Source: Mycolicibacterium peregrinum (GTDB lineage Bacteria; Actinomycetota; Actinomycetes; Mycobacteriales; Mycobacteriaceae). From it: DNA of 64,000 bases. Under the pieces are notes generated by a model, which was given only the letters and a program-made list of their open reading frames with translations, did no database searches and had not been told where the DNA came from. Positions 43,635 to 51,716 of the stretch are shown piece by piece. A program made the position numbers and the translations under genes. Position 1 is the first letter of the stretch, and each line of letters begins with the position of its first letter. Location of the stretch: assembly GCF_002102345.1 (NCBI RefSeq), contig NZ_LQPP01000013.1, forward strand, positions 186,001-250,000, in the 5' to 3' direction.

Positions 43635-44657
43635 ATGGCTCAGGGCACCTACGTCGCCGACAAGTCCAGCTCCGGCGAGTTCAATCGCGACACCAACTAC
43701 ATCACCACCAGGATCACGGCCGACGGACGTGACGGTTACCCCGTCGAACCCGGCCGGTACCGGTTGATCGTTGCGCGGGCCTGCCCGTGGGCCAACCGCA
43801 CGATCATCGTGCGGCGCCTGCTGGGCCTGGAAAACGTTCTCTCCATTGGCTTTTGCGGACCGACGCACGACGCGCGCAGCTGGACCTTCGACCTCGATCC
43901 CGATGGGCTCGACCCGGTGCTGAAGATTCCGCGGTTGCAGGACGCGTACTTCAAACGCGACCCGAACTACCCGAAAGGCATCACCGTGCCCGCGATCGTC
44001 GAGGTCGCCACGGGTGCGGTGGTGACCAACGACTTCGCCCAGATGACACTGGACTTCTCCACCGAGTGGAAGCAGTATCACCGCGAGGGAGCCCCGCAGC
44101 TGTATCCCGAGCCGTTGCGCGCGGAGATCGACGAGGTGGCCAAGCGCGTCTACACCGAGGTCAACAACGGGGTGTACCGGTGCGGCTTCGCCGGCTCACA
44201 GGAGGCCTATGACAAGGCCTACGACCGGTTGTTCGCAACGCTGGACTGGCTCACCGACCGGCTGAGCGCTCAGCGTTATCTGGTGGGCGACACCATCACC
44301 GAGGCCGACGTCCGGTTGTTCACCACGCTGGCCCGGTTCGACCCGGTCTACCACGGCCATTTCAAGTGCAACCGGTCCAAGCTCGCCGAGATGGACGTGC
44401 TGTGGGCCTACGCGCGAGATCTGTTCCAGACGCCCGGCTTCGGCGACACCATCGACTTCGTCCAGATCAAGCAGCACTACTACATCGTGCATTCGGACAT
44501 CAACCCGACGCAGATCGTGCCCAAGGGCCCGGACCTGGCCAACTGGCTGACGCCGCATGGGCGGGAATCCTTGGGCGGCAGGCCTTTCGGTGACGGCACT
44601 CCGCCGGGGCCGACGCCCGAGGGCGAACGTGTCCCAACGGGGCACGGCGCGTCGTAG
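43635..44657 (+). CDS. Xi-class glutathione transferase-like reductase
   Basis: The 340-residue protein has RACPWANRTIIVRRLLGLE with the xi-class CPWA motif (redox cysteine) and the C-terminal helical domain (YLVGDTITEADVRLFTTLARFDPVYHGHFKCNRSKL). In glutathione users these are glutathionyl-hydroquinone reductases. Mycobacteria lack glutathione, so mycothiol is the likely thiol; that is inference. It follows cspB by 40 bp. Its stop is the left end of a perfect hairpin shared with the convergent gene. Confidence 0.9.
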   Translation: MAQGTYVADKSSSGEFNRDTNYITTRITADGRDGYPVEPGRYRLIVARACPWANRTIIVRRLLGLENVLSIGFCGPTHDARSWTFDLDPDGLDPVLKIPRLQDAYFKRDPNYPKGITVPAIVEVATGAVVTNDFAQMTLDFSTEWKQYHREGAPQLYPEPLRAEIDEVAKRVYTEVNNGVYRCGFAGSQEAYDKAYDRLFATLDWLTDRLSAQRYLVGDTITEADVRLFTTLARFDPVYHGHFKCNRSKLAEMDVLWAYARDLFQTPGFGDTIDFVQIKQHYYIVHSDINPTQIVPKGPDLANWLTPHGRESLGGRPFGDGTPPGPTPEGERVPTGHGAS

Positions 44658-44672
44658 CCGCCGAGGCGGCTA
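44655..44672. terminator. Bidirectional hairpin built from both stop codons
   Basis: TAGCCGCC-GA-GGCGGCTA forms an 8-bp stem. The TAG stop of the transferase gene starts it, and the CTA (TAG on the minus strand) of the convergent secreted-protein gene ends it. No T-tract follows. A shared terminator for the two genes is likely. Confidence 0.65.
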
Positions 44673-45032
44673 AAGGCCGGGCAGGCAGGTGACGAACGGG
44701 ATCAGCCCGGGGCACTGCTCGAAGACATTCGGCGGATTTTCCGGCGGCGGAGGCGGCGGGATCGGCGTCGGGAACAGGTTGGGTCCCTCCCAGTAATGGG
44801 CGGGGGCGTGGGTTCGCACGTCATATTCGAAGTAATAGGTGTGACAGATGCCCATGTCCCACACCAGGTCTGCATCCGACCGCGGCGGGTCGTTCGGCAG
44901 GGGTTGCCCGGGGCACCACTGGAACGGGCCGTAGGTGTAGGCCCCGGCGGTGCCGGCCCCCACTCCGAGCGCCCCCGCGACGCCGCCGCACGCCAGCAAC
45001 GTGGTTGCCAGCCCCGCGACCAGTGGCCTCAT
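44670..45032 (-). CDS. Small secreted Pro-rich protein
   Basis: The 120-residue product has a signal peptide ending GVGAGTAGAYTY (cleavage after AGA is likely). The mature part has five cysteines (FQWCPGQPL, MGICHTYYF, EQCPGL, VTCLPGL) and a PIPPPPPPENPP stretch, typical of small mycobacterial exported proteins. No enzymatic domain is visible. The next gene upstream on this strand is a DUF2771 protein, 95 bp away, with a hairpin between them. Confidence 0.78.
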   Translation of the reverse strand: MRPLVAGLATTLLACGGVAGALGVGAGTAGAYTYGPFQWCPGQPLPNDPPRSDADLVWDMGICHTYYFEYDVRTHAPAHYWEGPNLFPTPIPPPPPPENPPNVFEQCPGLIPFVTCLPGL

Positions 45033-45081
45033 GGAGCTACGTTAACGCTGTACAACCGTGAAAAATCGCGGTCTGGAAGAT

Positions 45082-45123
45082 CCGGTCCGGCGTTGCTTGT
45101 CAAGGCAAGCAGCAACCGGCCGG
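45082..45123 (-). terminator. GC-rich bulged hairpin after the DUF2771 gene
   Basis: CCGGTCCGG-GTTGCTTG pairs with CAAGC-AGCAAC-CGGCCGG around a short loop, with a two-base bulge. It lies between the DUF2771 stop and the small secreted-protein gene and probably ends or attenuates the MFS-DUF2771 transcript. It lacks a T-tract. Confidence 0.35.
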
Positions 45124-45127
45124 AGGG

Positions 45128-45616
45128 TCACGGCCAGACGGTGCTGATCGACCATTCGGCATGCGGCAGCGCGAACTCCTGGCCGTCCTGATCCTGAACC
45201 AGAGTCAGCAGCTGCACCGCCAGGCCGGTGAGCCGGCCCCGGTTGGGATCGACCGTCGGGATGGTCACGGCCAGCGTCGTCTTGGGCGCGAAGTAGGACA
45301 CCGTCGTGTCGATCGGGTTCTCGTACACCCGCAGCAGCCGCCACGGTGCACGCGCGACCGCGCTGGGCACCGACAGCTGCACCGGGTTGTCCTTCCTGAC
45401 CGCCAGCTCGCCCGTGTTGCGCGGCTCCTTGCAGTCGTCGAGGTTGAGCACCTCGCAGTACTGGAACGGGCCGACCCGCACCGAGTGTCCGTGCGAGTAC
45501 GCGCTGATCTCCGGCAGCCGGTCGCCCTGCGCACTGTGCAGCCGCCAGACCCCGACCGCGGTACCGGCGATCGCCAGTACGACCACGGCCCCCAGGACCG
45601 CCAGGACACGCTTCAT
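45128..45616 (-). CDS. DUF2771 exported protein (Rv0875c-like)
   Basis: The 162-residue protein has an N-terminal membrane/signal segment (RVLAVLGAVVVLAIAGTAVGVW) and an exported domain (VGPFQYCEVLNLDDC with two cysteines, PVQLSVPSAVARAPWRLLRVYENP, and a LTLVQDQDGQEFALPHAEWSI end). DUF2771 is an actinobacterial family of unknown function. Its ATG overlaps the MFS stop by one base (TGATG), so the pair is coupled; synteny gives Rv0875c-Rv0876c. Confidence 0.87.
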   Translation of the reverse strand: MKRVLAVLGAVVVLAIAGTAVGVWRLHSAQGDRLPEISAYSHGHSVRVGPFQYCEVLNLDDCKEPRNTGELAVRKDNPVQLSVPSAVARAPWRLLRVYENPIDTTVSYFAPKTTLAVTIPTVDPNRGRLTGLAVQLLTLVQDQDGQEFALPHAEWSISTVWP

Positions 45617-47277
45617 CAGGACTCCCACTGTGCTGTTGTCGGGGCCGCCGCGGAACGGCTGCCGCCTTCTCGTGCGGCATGGACCGGGCGATTGCCGCCC
45701 AGGCCCGGAATCAGGGATTCGCCGCGGTAGCTCACGATCGTCTGCGCCAGTCCGAGTATCAGCACGGCCGTGATCGTAGTGAACCCCACCGTGAGGTCCG
45801 TGTAGATCAGCACCCCGGTCGCCCCGCCGATCACCCAGGCCAGCTGCAGCACCGATTCCGAGCGGCCGAACGCCGAGGCCCGCGAGGCCTCGGGAAGATC
45901 GTCCTGCAGGGACGCATCGAGTGAGGCCTTGGCGATGGCGCTGGCACCGGAGGTGATCAGTGTCGCTCCGGCGGCCACCAGCAGGTTCCCGGTGAGCGCG
46001 GTGGCCAGCGCGACAACCGTGACGGCGGCCGCGGCCCGCACGACCAGCTGTGCGGGATGGCCGAGCTTGAGCCGGGCGGCGGCGATGTTGCCGCCGAAGT
46101 TGCCGATTCCGGCCGCGGCCCCGATCAGTCCGAGGATCAGCAGCTGTTCCCAGCCGCTCGCATCATGGGACTTGGCGACGAAAGCGGGGTAGAGGAACAG
46201 GAATCCGACCATCACCTTGATGGTGCAGTTGCCCCACAGCGCGGTGATGGTGTTGCGGCCCAACGGTTGACGTTCGGCCTTGGGTTTGCCGGGGTGACGC
46301 CGCATCTCGTCCCGGCCGCCCGATTGGCCGTGGTAGCTCAGGGTGGTGGGCACCTCGCCTTCGGTGACCTCGACCCACTTGGGGATCCGCATCGACAGCA
46401 CCGCGCCGGCCACCGAGACGGCGACGACCACGTACAGCGCCCCGGGCAGTTGAGCCACCTTGAACAGGTATTCGGCCCCCGCGGCGATGCCACCGCCGAC
46501 GACGGTGCCGCCGAGTAGTCCGAAGGTGGTCAGCCGCGAGTTGACCCGGACCAGGTCGATCGACGGGGGCAGCACCCGCGGCGTGACCGCGCTGCGGAGC
46601 ACCGAGAACGATTTGGACAGCACCATCATGCCCAGCGCACACGGGTAGAGCACCCAGGACGGATAGCTCCCGGTGGCGCCGTCGTAGTTGGCGATCAAGA
46701 TCACGATCAACCCGGTGCGTAGCGCGAACGAGGCCGCCAGCGCCATCCGGCGACCGTGCTGCAGGCGGTCCAGCGCGGGCCCGATCAGCGGAGCGATCAC
46801 CGCGAACGGCGCAATGGTGATCAGCAGGTACAGCGCGACCTTGCTCTTGGACTCGCCGCTGGCCGCGGCGAAGAACAACGTGTTGGCGAGTGCGACGGCC
46901 ATGGCCGCGTCGACGGCGAAGTTTGCCACCACAGGCCAGGTCAGCGCGGTCAGCCCGGACTTGTCGGCGCCGTCGGCGGTGGCCGCGCGGTGCACGAAAC
47001 CGTACATCCGCGAACCCATTTCGCGGCTGCGTGCCGCGGCTGCGCGGGTGACGGTGACCTTCTCACCGGCTGCCGGGCCGACGCCGTGGGAGCGTTGCGA
47101 ATCGTCCTGCCTCGGGTGCGCGGTGGTGTGTTGCTCGTCGAGCGGCGGCAGCCAGCGGTTGGAGCTGGGCACCGATTGTCTGCGTGGCCGCCGTGGCGTC
47201 TCGTCGCTGGGGTAGTTGGCCATTCCGGGATGTTCCGCGCCGTGATCGGCCGGCGGCCGCGGCGGGTAGTAGGTCAC
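45616..47277 (-). CDS. MFS transporter with long cytosolic N-terminus (Rv0876c-like)
   Basis: The 553-residue product has about 100 polar N-terminal residues rich in Pro/Arg/Ser, then about twelve membrane helices (TALTWPVVANFAVDAAMAVALANTLFF; LIGPALDRLQHGRRMALA; AIAKASLDASLQDDLPEASRASAFGRSESVLQLAWVIGGATGVL). DRLQHGRR matches the MFS loop-2 motif. The substrate is unknown. It corresponds to Rv0876c and is translationally coupled to the DUF2771 gene. Divergent from the DUF3027 gene across 78 bp. Confidence 0.87.
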   Translation of the reverse strand: MTYYPPRPPADHGAEHPGMANYPSDETPRRPRRQSVPSSNRWLPPLDEQHTTAHPRQDDSQRSHGVGPAAGEKVTVTRAAAARSREMGSRMYGFVHRAATADGADKSGLTALTWPVVANFAVDAAMAVALANTLFFAAASGESKSKVALYLLITIAPFAVIAPLIGPALDRLQHGRRMALAASFALRTGLIVILIANYDGATGSYPSWVLYPCALGMMVLSKSFSVLRSAVTPRVLPPSIDLVRVNSRLTTFGLLGGTVVGGGIAAGAEYLFKVAQLPGALYVVVAVSVAGAVLSMRIPKWVEVTEGEVPTTLSYHGQSGGRDEMRRHPGKPKAERQPLGRNTITALWGNCTIKVMVGFLFLYPAFVAKSHDASGWEQLLILGLIGAAAGIGNFGGNIAAARLKLGHPAQLVVRAAAAVTVVALATALTGNLLVAAGATLITSGASAIAKASLDASLQDDLPEASRASAFGRSESVLQLAWVIGGATGVLIYTDLTVGFTTITAVLILGLAQTIVSYRGESLIPGLGGNRPVHAAREGGSRSAAAPTTAQWES

Positions 47278-47355
47278 CCCCCGATTCTCTCTTATCGGGG
47301 GCGCGGGCGGCCGACAGGCGACCGGTGTGGTCTGGGGTCGCCCCGATCAGGCACT

Positions 47356-48147
47356 ATGGAGGCGATGGAAAGCGTGACCGAATCTGCTGAGCAGACACCC
47401 GAGACCAGCCCGGCGGCACCGTCGCAGGAGCAGGAGGCGGTGCTGTTGGGTGCCGCCGAACAGGCTCGCGCGGCGCTGATCGAGTTCAGCGGCGAGGGCG
47501 CCGTAGGCGAATACCTCGGCGCGAGCATCGAGGACGCCTCCTCGGCCACGCACCGATTCCTGGCTGACCTGCCCGGTTACCGCGGTTGGCAGTGGGCCGT
47601 CGTGGTGGCCGCCTACCCGGGTGCCGACCACGCCACTATCAGCGAGCTGGTCCTCGTTCCGGGTCCGACGGCGCTGCTGGCGCCCGAGTGGGTGCCGTGG
47701 GAGGACCGGGTCCGTCCCGGGGACCTCGGGCCCGGCGACCTGTTGGCCCCGCCGCCCAATGATCCGCGTCTGGTCCCGGGCTATGTGGCCACCGGTGATC
47801 CGCTGATCGACGATGCCGCCCTCGAGCTCGGCTTCGGCCGGCGTCAGGTGCTCAGTGAGTGGGGTCGGGCGCAGGCCGCGCAACGCTGGCACGACGGCGA
47901 TTACGGGCCGGGTTCGGCGATGGCCCGCTCGACGCGCCGGGTCTGCCGCGACTGCGGCTTTTACTTGCCGCTCGGTGGCGCGCTGGGCGTGATGTTCGGC
48001 GTGTGCGCCAACGATCTGTCGGCCGACGGGCACGTGGTGGAGGCCGAGTACGGCTGCGGGGCCCATTCGGACACCCCGCAACCGCCCGGCGCCGGGTCGC
48101 CGATGTACGAGCCGTACGACGACGGTGTGCTCGACACCGCCGACTGA
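47356..48147 (+). CDS. DUF3027 protein (Rv0877-like)
   Basis: The 263-residue soluble protein covers the DUF3027 family: YRGWQWAVVVAAYPGADHATISELVLVPG, LLAPEWVPWEDRVRPGDLGPGDLL, and CRDCGFYLPLGGALGVMFGVCANDLSADGHVVEAEYGCGAHSD with a four-cysteine, zinc-finger-like cluster. Function is unknown. Start ATG 47356 is chosen; ATG 47365 and GTG 47374 are alternatives, since the GGAGG lies at 47358-47362. A short tandem repeat overlaps its stop codon. Confidence 0.87.
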   Translation: MEAMESVTESAEQTPETSPAAPSQEQEAVLLGAAEQARAALIEFSGEGAVGEYLGASIEDASSATHRFLADLPGYRGWQWAVVVAAYPGADHATISELVLVPGPTALLAPEWVPWEDRVRPGDLGPGDLLAPPPNDPRLVPGYVATGDPLIDDAALELGFGRRQVLSEWGRAQAAQRWHDGDYGPGSAMARSTRRVCRDCGFYLPLGGALGVMFGVCANDLSADGHVVEAEYGCGAHSDTPQPPGAGSPMYEPYDDGVLDTAD

Positions 48148-48180
48148 GGCGAATCCTGCCCGGCCGACTGAGGCGAATCC
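48139..48180. repeat. 24-bp tandem repeat over the DUF3027 stop codon
   Basis: GCCGACTGAGGCGAATCC occurs at 48139-48156 and again at 48163-48180, and a degraded third unit (GTCGATTGAGTC) follows to about 48202. Each unit repeats the terminal Ala-Asp-stop codons, so it looks like a local duplication of the gene's 3' end. Confidence 0.8.
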
Positions 48181-48202
48181 GACCCAGTCGATTGAGTCGT
48201 CC

Positions 48203-48655
48203 CTAGTTCTCGGCGGCGGCCTTGATCCGGGCCAGCGAGGCGTTCATTCCCTCGACGAGTTCGTCCTCGAAGCTCGGGACTCCGCCGAACAACGCGCCGA
48301 CCAGAGCGTTGGACACGGCGGTGGTGCCGTTCTCGGCGTGGCGGGATTCGGTCACCCGGGTGCCCGTGCCCGTCGGTTCCAGTTCGTAGCTCCACACGGT
48401 GTTGTTGCCCTCCACCAGGAAGGACAGCTTCTTGTTGTCGACGACCTCGGTGAGACGTGACGTGGTGGGCCAGAACACAAACTTGCGCCGGTTCAGGTTG
48501 AACGTGCGGGTTCCCGGACGCAGCGGGCCAAGCGGCTTCATCAGCCGGCACTGCGGGCTCCACTGCGGCATCCGGCGGAGGTCCGAGATCAACCCCCAAA
48601 CCTTGCCGACCGGTGCGTCGATGTCGATGGTGGCTTGCAGTAGAGGTGCGGCCAT
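48203..48655 (-). CDS. SRPBCC-family protein
   Basis: The 150-residue START-like protein opens [33 protein letters not shown] and runs to a C-terminal helix ([27 protein letters not shown]), a complete polyketide-cyclase/dehydrase-type lipid cavity. GAGGAG precedes the ATG. It is 9 bp downstream of the DUF2530 gene and shares its transcript. The ligand is unknown. It replaces the PPE13 gene of M. tuberculosis (Rv0878c) at this position. Confidence 0.87.
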   Translation of the reverse strand: MAAPLLQATIDIDAPVGKVWGLISDLRRMPQWSPQCRLMKPLGPLRPGTRTFNLNRRKFVFWPTTSRLTEVVDNKKLSFLVEGNNTVWSYELEPTGTGTRVTESRHAENGTTAVSNALVGALFGGVPSFEDELVEGMNASLARIKAAAEN

Positions 48656-48664
48656 GGTGTCTCC

Positions 48665-48925
48665 TCAGGTCAATCCGCTTTGCGCACCGCGGGATCCGCG
48701 GCGCACGGCGCGGCGCTGGATCAGAAAGATAGTCGTGCCGAGAACGCCGATCGCGAGTCCGGCGACTGTGAACGGCCGCCAGTGTTGCAGACCGCTGACC
48801 GTGAAGGCCAGGACGGTGGCGATGAGCCAGCCCGTGGCGATCACCAGAATCACCGGCCACGGTTCGAGCAGTGCGGCAGGCAGGGCCGGCGGTTGGGGCT
48901 CCGGCGCGTCGTTGTCCTCGGTCAT
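48665..48925 (-). CDS. DUF2530 small membrane protein (Rv0879c-like)
   Basis: The 86-residue protein has two hydrophobic helices ([20 protein letters not shown] and [18 protein letters not shown]) and a basic end, the whole DUF2530 family. Function unknown. It sits divergent to the MarR gene, as Rv0879c and Rv0880 do. Confidence 0.85.
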   Translation of the reverse strand: MTEDNDAPEPQPPALPAALLEPWPVILVIATGWLIATVLAFTVSGLQHWRPFTVAGLAIGVLGTTIFLIQRRAVRRGSRGAQSGLT

Positions 48926-49010
48926 CGGTGACCAACGTATCCGATACGGTCCGCGTTCATTGGTCTTGGTTTTAGCCCTTTACCTTGAGCGCCTCAGTAC
49001 TATTTCCGAT

Positions 49011-49442
49011 GTGAAGGATCCGGAGGCGCGGCTCGCCAATGATCTGGCCCTGGCGGTTGTTCGACTCGCGCGTCAATTACGTACGCGGCGTGCGGAATCC
49101 CCGGTTTCGCTGACCCAGTTCTCGGCGCTGGCCACCTTGGCCAAGGAGGGCGCGATGACACCGGGCGCGCTGGCATCCCGTGAGCGCGTGCGTCCCCCGT
49201 CGATGACCCGGGTGATCGCCTCACTGGCCGAACAGGGTCTGGTGGCGCGGGCCGCCCATCCGTTGGATGGGCGCCAGATCGTGGTGTCCGCCTCGCCGGC
49301 CGGGATGACCCTCGTCGAGGCCGAGCGCCGCGCCAGCCAGGAGTGGCTCAAGACGCAACTTTCCCGGCTGGACCCGGACGAACGCCAGACGTTGATCACC
49401 GCAGCCGATCTGATGTCGGCCATGGTTCTCGAAGGCGTGTGA
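49011..49442 (+). CDS. MarR-family regulator (Rv0880-like)
   Basis: The 143-residue winged-helix protein reads [24 protein letters not shown], then the recognition segment [46 protein letters not shown], which matches Rv0880 closely. GTG 49011 lies seven bases after TACTAT (48998-49003), so the transcript is probably leaderless. Its stop overlaps the rRNA methyltransferase start (GTGA). Rv0880 regulates lysosome-response genes in M. tuberculosis; the regulon here is unknown. Confidence 0.92.
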   Translation: MKDPEARLANDLALAVVRLARQLRTRRAESPVSLTQFSALATLAKEGAMTPGALASRERVRPPSMTRVIASLAEQGLVARAAHPLDGRQIVVSASPAGMTLVEAERRASQEWLKTQLSRLDPDERQTLITAADLMSAMVLEGV

Positions 49443-50260
49443 GTCTGCTGCGGGTTATCGATATCGACGATCCGGCCGATTCCCGGTTGGACGACTTCCG
49501 CGACCTCAACAGCGTGGACCGGCGACCCGATCTGCCCAGTGGCAAAGGTCTGGTGATCGCCGAAGGCGTGCTGGTGGCGCAGCGGATGCTGGCCTCCCGC
49601 TTCACCCCCCGCGCATTGCTGGGCACGGACCGGCGCCTGACCGAACTGGCCGCCGACCTCGAGGGTGTGGACGTGCCGTTTTACCGGACCGACGCCGACG
49701 TGATGGCTGCCGCGGTCGGGTTCCACCTCAACCGTGGCGTGCTGGCCTCGGCCTCGCGGGCACCGGAGCTGTCGGTGGCCGAGGTGATCTCCGAGGCGCG
49801 CACCGTGGCGGTGCTCGAAGGGGTCAACGACCACGAGAACCTCGGCTCGATCTTCCGCAACGCCGCCGGGTTGGCGGTCGATGCCGTGGTGTTCGGGGCG
49901 GGGTGCGCCGATCCGCTGTATCGGCGGGCGGTGCGGGTGTCGATGGGCCACGCCCTGCTGGTTCCGTTCGCGCGGGCCACCACGTGGCCCGGTGATCTGG
50001 AGTTATTGCGGGACAAGGGGTTTCGACTCATGGCGATGACACCAGATCCGGCTGCCGCGACCCTGTCCGAAGCGATGACGCAGCTCGAAGGGGACCGGGT
50101 GGCGGTGCTCGTCGGCGCCGAGGGGCCAGGTCTGACCGAGCACACGATGCGGGCCAGCGACGTGCGCGTGCGCATCCCGATGTCCCGCGGCACCGATTCG
50201 CTCAACGTCGCCACGGCGGCGGCGCTGGCGTTCTATGAACGTGCCCGGCTCGGGAGCTGA
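49439..50260 (+). CDS. SpoU/TrmH-family rRNA methyltransferase (Rv0881-like)
   Basis: The 273-residue SPOUT enzyme has an N-terminal substrate-binding domain ([21 protein letters not shown]) and the knot motifs [23 protein letters not shown] (motif 1), [15 protein letters not shown] (motif 2) and [22 protein letters not shown] (motif 3). It probably 2'-O-methylates an RNA ribose. Start GTG 49439 overlaps the MarR stop and fits the family's N-terminus. It corresponds to Rv0881. Confidence 0.92.
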   Translation: MSLLRVIDIDDPADSRLDDFRDLNSVDRRPDLPSGKGLVIAEGVLVAQRMLASRFTPRALLGTDRRLTELAADLEGVDVPFYRTDADVMAAAVGFHLNRGVLASASRAPELSVAEVISEARTVAVLEGVNDHENLGSIFRNAAGLAVDAVVFGAGCADPLYRRAVRVSMGHALLVPFARATTWPGDLELLRDKGFRLMAMTPDPAAATLSEAMTQLEGDRVAVLVGAEGPGLTEHTMRASDVRVRIPMSRGTDSLNVATAAALAFYERARLGS

Positions 50261-50280
50261 ACTCGCGTTAGATTGGCAGC

Positions 50281-50556
50281 GTGACCGACGATTCCACGCC
50301 GTGGGCGACAGGCCTGACGGTGGCCGGTTTCGTGGCAGCCGTGCTCGCCGCGGCCATCGTGGTACTCGGGATGGGGCTGTTGCGCGTGCACCCGCTGCTG
50401 GCGGTGGGGCTGAACATGGTGGCTGTCGGCGGATTGGCGCCGACGGTATGGGGCTGGCGGCACCGGCCGGTGTGGCGCTGGTTCGTGCTGGGATCGGGTG
50501 TGGGTGTGGTGGCTGGGTGGCTGGCGCTGCTGGCCATCGGCCTGACCCAGGGCTGA
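50281..50556 (+). CDS. DUF2537 small membrane protein (Rv0882-like)
   Basis: The 91-residue protein has three hydrophobic segments (TVAGFVAAVLAAAIVVLGMGL, HPLLAVGLNMVAVGGLA, FVLGSGVGVVAGWLALLAIGL) and belongs to DUF2537. Function unknown. The start is GTG. In M. tuberculosis the next gene is the convergent Rv0883c; here an AbiEi-DUF559 gene is inserted between. Confidence 0.85.
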   Translation: MTDDSTPWATGLTVAGFVAAVLAAAIVVLGMGLLRVHPLLAVGLNMVAVGGLAPTVWGWRHRPVWRWFVLGSGVGVVAGWLALLAIGLTQG

Positions 50557-50597
50557 CCTCAGGCCACCAGTTCGTGCGCCACAGAGCGGTCGACAGC

Positions 50598-50636
50598 GCT
50601 GAGGATCGGGGTCACCGGGTAGCCGCAATCTTCAGC
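50598..50636. repeat. 39-bp hairpin repeat, left copy flanking the AbiEi-DUF559 gene
   Basis: The copy begins GCTGAGGATCG and ends in GCCGCAATCTTCAGC. It matches the right copy (51659-51697) at 30 of 39 positions, and the last 15 bases are identical. Its two ends pair imperfectly (12 of 17). It lies 42 bp after the DUF2537 stop and 70 bp before the AbiEi-DUF559 start. Confidence 0.8.
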
Positions 50637-50706
50637 GCAAGTACTTGTCCACAGGTACGCGGAACGGGTCTGGTCGTGGAGGAGCCGGTGGACAAGCATC
50701 GATGGC

Positions 50707-51642
50707 GTGGACATCGAGGACGTGCTTCGGCAGCAGTCGGGGGTGATCTCGCGTCGGCAGGCCCTGGATGCGGGGCTGCAGCAGCACGACATTCGACGGT
50801 TGCTCCGGCGCAATGAGTGGGCGCGGGTCCACGACGGCGTCTACGTCGATCACACGGGACCTTTGTCCTGGCTGCAACGAGCCTGGGCCGCAGTGCTTTA
50901 CGCAGCTCCGGCGGCGTTGTGCCTGGAATCGGCGTTGACCGGCGAGGGTGCGGTGATCCATGTCGCAGTATCCCGTGACCGGGGCGTGCTGGCCGAACCA
51001 CCCGGGGTGCGCATCCACCATCTGACCCACCTGCAGGAGCGGGTGCTCTGGCATGTCGGTCCACCACGGCTGCGTTTCGAAGAAGCCGCTCTTGACGTCG
51101 CATGCCAGGCCATATCTGAGTTCGATGCGATTGCGGTGCTGGCCAATGCTTGCCAATCGCGGCGCACTACCGCGCGACGTCTACTCCGAGCCCTCGACGC
51201 CCGTCGGCGGGTTCGCAGGCGACGCTGGCTGCGGGCGGTGATCGTCGACATCGCCGAGGGCAGCTGCTCGGTCCTGGAGCACGGGTACCTCAACCGCGTG
51301 GAACGGGCGCACGGATTGCCCCGGGCCGCACGTCAGAAGCGTTCGACCTCATCGGTGAAGGTGAGCTACCGCGATGTCGAGTACGACCGACGGCTCGTGG
51401 TCGAACTCGACGGCCTCCTGTTCCACAACACTGCATCGGCACGAAACAAGGATGTCGAGCGTGATCTCGACGCCGCGGTCGACGGCCGCTCAACCGTGCG
51501 ACTGTCCTACCGTCAGGTTTTCGACCGACCGTGCCGGACTGCCGCGAAGATCGCCCAGGTGATGCGGCGACACGGGATCACAGTGACTGGTCACGCCTGC
51601 GGTCCGGACTGCGAGTTCACCCGCGCTGAGCTGGCGGCCTGA
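50707..51642 (+). CDS. AbiEi-type winged helix fused to DUF559 (Vsr/PD-D/ExK-like) nuclease domain
   Basis: The 311-residue protein has an N-terminal AbiEi-antitoxin wHTH (VLRQQSGVISRRQALDAGLQQHDIRRLL, RRNEWARVHDGVYV). The C-terminal part (about 215-290) is DUF559: YDRRLVVELDGLLFHNTASARNKDVERDLDAAVDGRSTVRLSYRQVFDRP (only the leading residues quoted), with E233-x-D235 and H240 as likely nuclease ligands. AbiEi proteins are antitoxins that repress their own operons, but no AbiEii toxin gene lies nearby, so this is an orphan. GTG start. Inserted between the Rv0882 and Rv0883c homologues and bracketed by hairpin repeats; likely acquired. DNA cleavage is inference. Confidence 0.86.
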   Translation: MDIEDVLRQQSGVISRRQALDAGLQQHDIRRLLRRNEWARVHDGVYVDHTGPLSWLQRAWAAVLYAAPAALCLESALTGEGAVIHVAVSRDRGVLAEPPGVRIHHLTHLQERVLWHVGPPRLRFEEAALDVACQAISEFDAIAVLANACQSRRTTARRLLRALDARRRVRRRRWLRAVIVDIAEGSCSVLEHGYLNRVERAHGLPRAARQKRSTSSVKVSYRDVEYDRRLVVELDGLLFHNTASARNKDVERDLDAAVDGRSTVRLSYRQVFDRPCRTAAKIAQVMRRHGITVTGHACGPDCEFTRAELAA

Positions 51643-51658
51643 CTAGATAACTGCCAAC

Positions 51659-51697
51659 GCTGAAGATTACGGCTACCTGATGGCCGCAATCTTCAGC
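51659..51697. repeat. 39-bp hairpin repeat, right copy flanking the AbiEi-DUF559 gene
   Basis: GCTGAAGATTACGGCTA and TGGCCGCAATCTTCAGC form a near-perfect 17-bp stem with a 5-base loop, starting 16 bp after the AbiEi-DUF559 stop and 20 bp before the sepH stop. It is a good bidirectional terminator candidate as well as a copy of the left repeat. Confidence 0.85.
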
Positions 51698-51716
51698 ACT
51701 GGCTCCTCGAAAACGA

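Noticed and set aside
50598-51697. Classical AbiE toxin-antitoxin pair
   Set aside because: No AbiEii nucleotidyltransferase gene lies next to the AbiEi-like gene; its C-terminus is DUF559 instead.
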